From: Lineus longissimus
Taxonomy: Eukaryota; Nemertea; Pilidiophora; Heteronemertea; Lineidae
DNA length: 64,000 bases
Assembly (NCBI RefSeq): GCF_910592395.1
Contig: NC_088325.1
Location: 10,852,109 to 10,916,108, forward strand
Direction: 5' to 3'
Shown here: positions 55,733 through 64,000 of the stretch, piece by piece
How positions within the stretch are numbered: the stretch's first letter is position 1
Layout: each line of letters opens with the position of its first letter
Program-made: the position numbers and the translations under genes
The notes under the pieces: model-generated
Databases searched by the model: none
Told to the model about the DNA's origin: nothing
What the model saw: the letters and a program-made list of their open reading frames with translations, nothing else

Positions 55733-56786
55733 GGTGACACCTTACCCTGATGCAACGTCTTGGTTTTGTTCAAAAATTTACTTCAGCGGAGCAGTAATGA
55801 GGGATTTTTAATCGGACACTCTCAATTCTCCTTACCACTCACAGAAGCCAAGTTATGCAGGGGCTTAATCAATTATCTGCACTCCCTGTGGGGTGAATAG
55901 CATTACCTTTTGAACAGCTGGCTGTAGGGGGGATGATTTGAACAGCCGGTATACCTGCTGACCTGCTGAACCCAGGTTAATGTTATTTTCAATCCACGAT
56001 TGCAGGTCACCTGATTTTCGAGATTTCGCGGGGAAATGAAATTGTAAACAAACGCATGTGTGCAGTTCAAATGTAAACAAAAATGTATTTTTGGTACTGT
56101 TGGTTGCTTGACTTGGGTTTTCCCGCAGTGAGGAGCTGGGGTCAAATTGGTGGTCTATTGTTTATGGGTGCTGTTTTAGTCAGAGGCTAGCCCTTGATTA
56201 TGAAGGGATTTTCAAATTAAGGTGACCATGGTCTTTTTATGTGCTCACCACAGCTTTCAATACTTGATGTATCTGAAGAGGCGCGCGGAACCTGACATGG
56301 CCTTATCAAGGAGCTGCTCACGGTGCTGAACTTCTAGCTTGCCTGTCGACTAAGTGCCTTGCCCGAGACATTGCTAATGCTACATGTAGGAGGAGCACGC
56401 ATTTTAAAGTTATAGTAGTGATAGTACAGTTGGTTCGAGCCATTTGGAAGCCGACATGTGAAGGCCTATCTGGGTTCTCCTTCTTCTCCGTATAAAAAGG
56501 GGCATATTGCTGTCAAGGAACGAGGCATATTGACATTGCCTCATCATCTTTATTGGACCAATTGATATACTTTTATATGCACGCATACATCACGCCATTG
56601 CTGGGTCGGAGTCTGTGGACAATTGGTTTGATTAATTTGTCTTTTCGATATTGCTCCGTTATTGCATTAGATTTTCATCGCAATTCAATCTATTCAAGAT
56701 ATAGCCAATTTGAACTTGTGTGCGCCACGGTTAGATTGGTTCCCGATCGACTCACTAGGGATACGCAGTAGAGCACAATGCTAGTA
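55733..56786 (+). repeat. Dispersed repeat with internal TATA box, copy B, interrupted
   Basis: Matches copy A (20829-21277) on both sides of a roughly 577-bp segment (about 55890-56466) that copy A lacks. The breakpoints are 'ctccctgt' and 'atctgggttctcc'. The TATA context ccgtataaaaaggggcatat is conserved at about 56490. Confidence 0.85.
55890..56466. mobile_element. 577-bp insertion inside the dispersed repeat
   Basis: Defined by comparison of the two repeat copies. The flanking target shows at most 1 nt of duplication. I find no terminal inverted repeats or tail, so a deletion from copy A is equally possible. Confidence 0.5.
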
Positions 56787-56838
56787 AAAAATAGATTGGT
56801 TCCCGATCGACTCTCTAGGGATACGCAGTAGAGCACAA
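56731..56838. repeat. 60-bp tandem duplication
   Basis: The phrase tagattggttcccgatcgac, with its continuation to gagcacaatg, occurs at 56732 and again exactly 60 bp later. Copy A of the surrounding repeat has none of it. Confidence 0.9.
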
Positions 56839-57306
56839 TGTCATGAAAAACGACCTGCAGGACAGGTCAATTTCTCTCAATAAAATTAATTTTGTTGACT
56901 CCTGTAATCTCTACCTTATTAAAAAAAAAAGACAGTAGTGTTAGTCCCAAACTGGTCATTTCTATTTATTTTGACCTCTGTTAAATCAGGATACCTCTCA
57001 ATTACAGACAGCATTTTGTATCCTTGTGCTGTACAACCCAGCCTGGACATACCACAGTTGTCCATGGAGAAGTCTCATCCTCTCTGACACTTCTTTCTGC
57101 AAAACTACCGATACAACATACTGAACTAGGGATATCTTCCGTTGCCTCCTGTAATATTTACATACCATGGCTGATTAGTTCAATCATATTTCATCCAGCT
57201 GGCAGCTCTGCATTGGAAATTTTAGTGGTATAACGTATTCTCTTGACCTTCAAACAGTAGTATATAGCCGATATTTACTACTTTACACCCTCAGTCCTAT
57301 GTTATT

Positions 57307-57375
57307 AGGTCATCCAGCTGAGTGCCAGGCCCTTGAGCCTCTTGTTATAATCGAAGGGTCTGTGGTTCGAACCTA
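57307..57375 (+). repeat. tRNA-derived fragment
   Basis: Contains a perfect B box (GGTTCGAACC) and an upstream anticodon-arm-like region. The A box is poor and the acceptor stem unpaired. It is probably a SINE relic. Confidence 0.45.
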
Positions 57376-58720
57376 TAATATTTCCAGTGTCGATATATGA
57401 GATGTTCACCATAAAACATGTTATTTTTTTGCTGTTGGAGGTAACGGTAATTTCAATGTTGCTGTTAAAGGAGACACCTTCTAAAATGAAACTGTTGTGG
57501 CAACTCTGCTGAGGGCTGAAAAGGAAGTCCTAGAAACAAAAGCTGGAAGTGACATCACTGCGGTTACAACTGTTAACGGTGAGCGCTCCTGAGTAGTTGG
57601 CTAGAGGCGGACTAGTCTCGTCAGCCGTTGCATGCATGCTCTCACAATTGAGTTTTGCGAACTACATAAATATCCTTTTTGCTTGATTAACCGAGCTTGC
57701 TTTTTAAAGTAACAAGATGATATACCACCTACAAAGTGCACCATTATGTTGAGAACTATTCTGAGATCTGCTGTCTGCTGGTATAACCATCACGAAGATA
57801 ATCGGATAGTTATAACTAACTAACTAACTATGCATAGGGGCACCATGGCAGCTGGCAGCAGTGATGCATGCCCAAGTAGATCTGTTTTCCGCCTTCCGGA
57901 TAAGTTGAGGTGTTGTGAGGCCGGTCCACTCTTTGATGTTATCCATCCACTATTCAGATAGTTCACTCCCGAGTAAGCAATAAATAACTAACGCATATCA
58001 GTATTCTGTTTCCCTTCACCTCATTATTGCCACCAACCATAGAGGACATTGCTGCCTTACTCTCTATCCTGAAAGGTTTTGGCTTAATCTTTGGCAGTAA
58101 TACGAAACATCACGTTTTCAGGTGTGTTCACATGATACATCTTGACCACCAAATGCTCTTATATCGCCGCTCTTGATACAAAACACGGGTTAGTTTGGAT
58201 GGTGTGAAGCTGCACGTAATAGAAATTTGTCTCGGCCATGATTGTTGCCTCTCGGGAAATGGAGCATTTCCGCAAGCTTGCGAAATACGAAATGAATTTG
58301 TGTTATCATGATTCCCTCGCGTTGGTTTGCTATAAATCGATAGGCGTGACTATGGTAACCTATTGGACCGGAATCAAAAACTGCAAAATTGAGCCGCTGA
58401 AGAAGCCGGGAGTGCGCACGCGGACGTGACGGATTTCCCTTGGGTGAGGTTTTGATAACTAATCATACCGCTTCTAAAGGAGGCCGATAGACTCCCATTG
58501 TGAGACTAGCCCCAGAAACTCATGCATTCAATAACACCATTGCTTCAAACGCAGTATTCTATAATTAAGACATCAATTGACATGTCTCCAGCAATCGTTA
58601 GAAACATTCCTTCGAAAAACGCAGGTGGATCGGTTTAGCCAAAGGCATGATCTGTGTCATATGGAGATTGCAATGTTATTCGGAAGAATCTCAGGGTCTG
58701 GTTGTTCGCAAAAAAATATG
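57376..58720. other. No convincing gene
   Basis: At 57482-57580 a plus-strand stretch reads NETVVATLLRAEKEVLETKA up to a possible donor (aacg/gtgagc). An in-frame stop lies just before it with no acceptor between, so it looks like a decayed exon at best. Confidence 0.35.
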
Positions 58721-58722
58721 TT

Positions 58723-58813
58723 ACTAACGTTTGCGTTAACTTAACATATCGTTATCTCCTTCAGTTAAACCCTTACACTTATCGCCAAGTTAGGTTGTAA
58801 ACGCAAACGTTAG
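58723..58813. repeat. Inverted repeat pair
   Basis: ctaacgtttgcgtt at about 58723 is inverted as aacgcaaacgttag ending about 58813, with a loop of about 60 bp. Confidence 0.6.
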
Positions 58814-58998
58814 GGACAAAACTTGTCTTGAAGAACCGGGCCCTGGAAGCAAACTTCATTGTAGAGTTGAGATGATTGCAATTTACGATCGACAGTCTGA
58901 CAATTCTATATTGCAACCAATCACCCCGATCAGATTATCCAAATGCGCTACCATTTGATCCCGATCAATTATATAGTCTAATTTCTACGCTTATTCAC

Positions 58999-59210
58999 GG
59001 TGGGTAAAGGTATTGGTTTACCTCTGTTACACAATAGAAACAATGCTCTCCCATTACAGTGTTCGAGGGGTACAATCGGAAAAAAATATCAAATGCGGCC
59101 CTTACGCCCCTCAAATTGAACTAATCTTTTTTCTTTTTTCTTGTGTCGTCATTTCCCCTCCAGGTAAGCACGTATTTTACTTCGGCAAGCCGATACCTTT
59201 ACCCACTCTG
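58999..59210. repeat. Inverted-repeat-bounded segment, about 210 bp
   Basis: ggtgggtaaaggtattgg at the left is inverted (imperfectly) as ccgatacctttacccactct at the right. It may be a small MITE. Confidence 0.55.
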
Positions 59211-61430
59211 TAATTGGAATGAAAAGCCAGGAACACCGTGACATCAGTGTCCTTGGGAGTTACATCAAGCCCGCAAGGTATGCTCGTCTTATCATTTCTT
59301 CTACTTTGAATGGGAATGGAAAAAAGTTGCAGTAGAGTATCATATTGAAGTAATCTTACCAAACATACTAAAACCAGATATCCATCTGCTAAAACGTATG
59401 TACATATATATCGCTATATACATTTAGTGTAATATCTTTAAACTTTTACATTGTTTTCCCATCCTTATCCAGAAACATTTATGTAGAAACCACATAGTGC
59501 ATAAGCTGCACTACATTTGCCTATTTCAGACCTGTTGAAACCCCCCTTCACGAGTGAAAGCCAGACCTCGAACCTATTACGTTTCCCTCATGTCGTATGT
59601 CTAGTGAAAGAATGTGCGAAGAAGAAGAAGAACCTTGCAAACTGGTTGCACCTTTGTGCTTAAAATACTGATTTTGAAACTCGTCAGGTCATACAATTTG
59701 AATGCTAAGCTGAAGCAAAAAAAGTTTTGTAAGATTCGTCAAACCTTTAGACAATTTTTTTTTGCTTCTTGTTTTGTTCGGAGCAGTTCAGATCGTAAGT
59801 TTGGACGCGGAAAGAAATTTCTCTGCATTTGAGTATCGACTATAACATTTCGACGAATTCAACACTACCGATTCTGTCTGTTGCTGCAAGCTTTCAATTA
59901 TAGTTCGCTCAGTTTATTTTTTTGTCAATCTTAGATTGATTAATAGAGAAATCTGCTCCCGGTAATCATTTTATAATGCACATTCAGGAACTATTGCAGC
60001 AGGTCAAACAGGAAAATCCATCTATTATACTTTACAGTTACCGAGTTCTGTGACAAATACCAGAATATGGCCCTTTACGCATTTTTATGTTATATACCAT
60101 ATGTCTATACACGACACTTTTCAATTGTGTAATGTATATGCCTCATCTTAAAAAACACCTGCAACTGGTCATCGTGTCATGCCTGCGCCCAGAGAAGAAC
60201 TTCAGTTCCATATTATATGACCATAACTAAAACACATTAATGTAGTTTTGCCGTAAGGTATGATAGAAGTCTATCCAGTTCCTAAAAGACCATACTTCCA
60301 ATAATCTAAAGATAAACGTTACACGTTCGGGAAGAGGTCGGCACTCGAGACCAAGGAGAGACATTGAGTTATTGGTAAGGGCCGATAGCGCTCAACATTA
60401 CCTTTGGAATGACATATATATCGTATTTGTCAGTCGTTTGATCGGGAAATGAACGAGATATTGACTTCAGAACACATCATTCGTTCTTGCAGTCTTTTTT
60501 TTTCAAATTTTGTTGGCTCGATAAGAACACCATAAGTTGCATCGCCTGATATATTTTGCTAATCTGAAATTGGTTTATAATCGGGCTTGCGCCTGATCGT
60601 ATACGAATGTCTGGTCATGTTGTCTCCTTCTCAGATTTAGGATACCGATTGAGTCACTCTGTAACCTGAAAATCGACATCGCTATCACGTATATGTACAC
60701 TGATTGACTTCAAATCTATAATTGATTCGTTAAGCCTAACTTAAAGTCACGTATTGACTGACTTTAATCTCACTCCGAATGTGACTTGTTAAGATATCAA
60801 GAGGGTCGTGAGGTATCACGAATGAGTCGGTTAAGAAAACGGAAGTGAGGTATAACGAATGAACCGGTCCGTGAGTCAAGAGTACATATTTGTTTATGCT
60901 CGAGCCTCACCGATCTAAGATCGGTTCATTGATTTGAGGCATGACCGCTCCCAGTATAATCAGCACTGAACAGGCCAATGCCCCTACAAATGTTGTTGTA
61001 GGTTGATTGCCAGTGGTTGGCAATATGAATGAACTGATCACTTGTATCAGTGGTTATGAAACTTAATAAGACAAGTAAACATCATATCAGAATTTGGTTT
61101 TCGATTTGGGTTGACTTTGTAATGCACAGTGGATATAATACATGCCAACTTGCATCTTGAGCTAAAATAATACCCAAAAGCAAAAAAAGCAACAGGTTAA
61201 TTATAAAACGACACGAAGCGAAAAACGGACGAGTTTTGCGTCATTCCACATTGATTTCTTGGCATTACTTTAGACGCGTAATTTGCCGGAACTGACAATC
61301 TACTGAATGTAATGAATGATGAAAAAAATGTCAATGTCGCTAATATGGTGAACCGATTGTAATTTGCAATAGAAAACGATCAAATAGAGAACAGGCTCTA
61401 CTGTAATTTTCCTTTTGTCTTAATTGCTAC
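59211..61430. other. No gene recognised
   Basis: AT-rich with small frames. Near 60812-60870 the phrase gtgaggtat(c/a)acgaatga occurs twice. No domain or splice pattern stands out. Confidence 0.45.
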
Positions 61431-61440
61431 ACTTCATAAG

Positions 61441-61530
61441 CAACTTTACGAGATGCGAGGGATAGAATTTCGCGTTAAGCTACACTTGATGAGCAACTTT
61501 ACGAGATGCGAGAGATAGAATTTCGCGTTA
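61441..61530. repeat. 53-bp tandem duplication
   Basis: caactttacgagatgcgagg, with its continuation atagaatttcgcgtta, occurs at 61441 and again at 61494. Confidence 0.88.
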
Positions 61531-61849
61531 ATCGACAATTCCAGTAATAATGTCTCAGCATAAACAATTGGGTACATTGGAGAGAGTAGATAAAAAACTG
61601 GCCATGTTAGCGTAAATTAGATGCCGAAATATAACCCAGGAATAAAACACAATGAATTATTTGACATCGGACATTGAACTCCAATGACAGACTGGCGTTA
61701 TTTCAACTGTGTTTTGCAAAAATACAATCTTATTGTAGGATGATGATGATGATGATGAGTTCTGTGAACAACAAATCAACAAATTAATCAATCATTCCTC
61801 ACTATGATTTGAAAAGTACGCTGTTTCATCACCCAGGTCGAAACATATT

Positions 61850-61990
61850 AGTTTCGTGTGCATGCACACTCCTTTCAAGATTCTTCTATCAATATTCTTA
61901 GTTGTGATATGAACTAAGAATTGAGAATCTTACAAGAATCCTGATCGAATGCACATGCACATAAACAAGAAACTAAGCAAGATTTTAAGC
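61850..61990. repeat. Hairpin element (GTTTCGTGTGCATGCACA type)
   Basis: Left phrases gtttcgtgtgcatgcacact and aagattctt have inverted counterparts at the right (aagaatcctgatcgaatgcacatgcacata, aagaaacta). Related wording (gtttcgtgtacatgtacatg, agaatcttacaagaat) occurs near 28020-28220 and 30990-31110, so this is a dispersed family. A (gat)n run lies at 61739-61757. Confidence 0.65.
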
Positions 61991-62213
61991 TGAAATCGTG
62001 TGAAGATCTTATCATAATTTTGATATGGCATCCAGTGAATATTGTGGAGCGTTTTATTACAAATAGACCCAAAAGCCACACCCTGATTAATCGCTGTGCT
62101 GCAGTACCTGTGATTTTCATTTTGTCAATCATCCCAAGATTCCACAAACTTGGCAAAAAGAAGGAGTGGTTCGTTAAGAAATTGGAATTTTTTTTTTGAA
62201 TTTGAAAATTTTC

Positions 62214-62590
62214 AATTGCGTTCATAAAAACTTAGACAAATATACAAAAGGTATGTAAGTTTCAGCGAAGTGGAATGCATTGTAACTGCACTATACGACA
62301 TTGTGTATAACTGCATTTCTAGTTTTTACTCACGATGAAAACCAACGGCGTACCTTGGGCGTACCCTGAGTTAGCCAGCGAAGAGATTAGCGCCGACTAC
62401 TCAGTAGTCGGCGCTAATCTCTTCGCTGGCTAACTCAGGGTACGCCCAAGGTACGCCGTTGGTTTTCATCGTGAGTAAAAACTAGAAATGCAGTTATACA
62501 CAATGTCGTATAGTGCAGTTACAATGCATTCCACTTCGCTGAAACTTACATACCTTTTGTATATTTGTCTAAGTTTTTATGAACGCAATT
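62214..62590. repeat. Perfect 377-bp palindrome (two 188-bp arms, 1-nt spacer)
   Basis: I compared 62214-62401 base by base with the complement of 62403-62590 and found no mismatch. The centre is C62402 in gactactcagtagtc. No gene or transposase frame lies within it; the frames crossing it are mirror images. Confidence 0.95.
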
Positions 62591-62763
62591 TTGTGATCCG
62601 TGATCCTCGGCTCAGCACGGATAATGTGCTACATAGGCTAAAGGTACTTTGTGATGGCATGAGTTCCGTTCTGGTTGTCGGACTGCGTGTGGAAGAAAAA
62701 CCAGTGGTAAACAAGCCATGGACATAATATCCTTCGTGATATCGACGGTATATCATATACACG

Positions 62764-62828
62764 GGTCGCGAAGCAGATTGAGATCGCGAAGCTCATAATC
62801 AGGAGGTCGTGGATTCGACTCCCGGGAG
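62764..62828 (+). repeat. tRNA-derived fragment
   Basis: gcgaagctcataatcaggag, then gtggattcgactccc, gives an anticodon-arm and B-box-like region with a paired T stem. The 5' half is unlike a tRNA, so this is a SINE relic. Confidence 0.5.
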
Positions 62829-64000
62829 TATGACTGTTTCGTAGCTGTGTGGTTCTTTGTTAAGATCTCATGCGGTTCCGTGTACATGTACATCGTAAAA
62901 TATTCACAAGATTGTGTAAGATTATCCGTAACAATCTTGAATTCTAAGTTAGATGCTATGAATTGAATCCCTGTATATATGGCCAAAATTAATATACATG
63001 TATACTATTGGTATCATCACCTCGACATGGAATATTACTTCCTGGATTGATAAATTCTGAGAATATTCTAAGAATCTGTTATATTTTTTTCGACCAGGCT
63101 ATTACCTTGATAACTAAAGGCAAAGAAAATAACGTGTTAACAAAATCTTTATTAAGCATTTTCGGAAAAAAAAATGGGAAGGATTTTACTTACGTTGTTT
63201 GAAAGAAAATCAGAAAACAATTTAGTAAACCAGGCGTAAAATTCTTAAAAGCTTAGTTAGTCATGGATAACAGTGAAAATAGCGCTAACAGCGTAACGAT
63301 AAGTCAAAATATTGGTTTATCTTGCTTCTATTAGCTTACGCTATTTGAACGGAATCAGATTATGGGAAGTTGGTTAGAATAATGTTAGCTTGCTCAACTC
63401 AGATGCTATTTGCGCTCAGGTGATCAATTGTATCCCCAATTAACCGGATGTAAATACATGTATACGGTAAAGCGCTTGTGTACCAAATGGTACGACCTTG
63501 GAACTTATTTCACAATTTGATGATGATCGTTTGAGTTGACTATAAAATCAGTATTCTTTTAGGAATCCATATAGCTGAGTCATGTGTCGTCGTAAAAAAT
63601 ATAATAAAATTGCGAGAAAACGCTTGTTTGGGCATTTATTAAGATACATGTAATGCTCTTCGCAGTTTTTACTGTCTATTTGAGGGGTTTTTCAGAGCCC
63701 GGCCAGCTGTTGTGACATGTTTGCTTCAGCAAGATACATTTTGTACTATTTTGTACTACTAAATGCATCGTGTCTCTAGCTTTACCTCATCCCTGCTGAT
63801 CAATTATCAAAGCATTGGGAAGGAATAATGCCCTAAGGGGTACTACATTTACTCTCACATGAGGTTTCGGGTCTAAATTAAATTTTGAACTGTGACAAAT
63901 GGACAAATCTGAATGGAAATTGGAATTGGGATTTCGAACATTACAATAAACAGTTCAATACATACCTTATATTCCAAAGGCTTGCTCACTTATCGTATCC
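62829..64000. other. No gene recognised
   Basis: AT-rich, unremarkable to the right edge. Confidence 0.45.

Noticed and set aside
57482-57580. Coding exon reading ...ATLLRAEKEVLETKAG...
   Set aside because: An in-frame stop lies directly upstream with no acceptor between. Kept only as a possible decayed exon.
1-64000. CRISPR arrays, operons or ribosome binding sites
   Set aside because: The intron structure and repeat content are eukaryotic. The tandem arrays found have no spacer logic.

Overview
The window reads as animal (metazoan) nuclear DNA from an invertebrate. Genes are split by GT-AG introns with conserved reading phase, intergenic DNA is AT-rich, and non-LTR retrotransposon remnants, tRNA-derived fragments, foldback elements and tandem repeats are dense. 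I cannot name the species. The family mix (PAN/apple-type secreted proteins, CX3C cysteine-rich secreted proteins, a SAMD3-like protein, an FMRFamide-receptor-like GPCR) would suit a marine lophotrochozoan or invertebrate deuterostome.

Layout. 1-780: tandem satellite (173-bp unit). 1373-2319: last exon of a VCBS/FG-GAP protein (minus), with a hairpin-rich repeat array immediately upstream in its intron. 4147-16666: ten-exon SAMD3-like gene (minus); all junctions were rebuilt and are in phase. Its 6.4-kb first intron holds an intact transposase-like gene (C2H2 fingers plus a D-x-MH motif) and an intact protein-kinase gene, both on the minus strand, two possible plus-strand exons, and a 200/181-bp tandem array. 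18-35 kb: a cluster of five small secreted-protein genes. They are a single-exon PAN-like protein, two CX3C cysteine-rich proteins whose first coding exon is only two codons (one on each strand, divergent), and two multi-exon PAN-type proteins whose last exons are tiny and encode a basic tail ending in an aromatic/hydrophobic residue, Phe and Gly. 35-51 kb: almost gene-free, with foldback elements, a roughly 300-bp repeat array, a local duplication, a LINE 3' fragment and two possible exons. 51607-52764: intronless GPCR (minus). 53-64 kb: repeats and hairpins, a second copy of a TATA-containing dispersed repeat, and a perfect 377-bp palindrome at 62214-62590.

How the parts relate. Apart from the mobile-element genes and the GPCR, the recognisable coding content is mainly export-directed: signal peptides, furin-like sites, disulfide-rich domains and cationic tails. 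That fits a locally expanded secretome cluster (mucus, defence, matrix or another exocrine role; the function is not readable here). The rest is shaped by mobile DNA, notably several unrelated families of elements built from short self-complementary motifs in alternating orientation.
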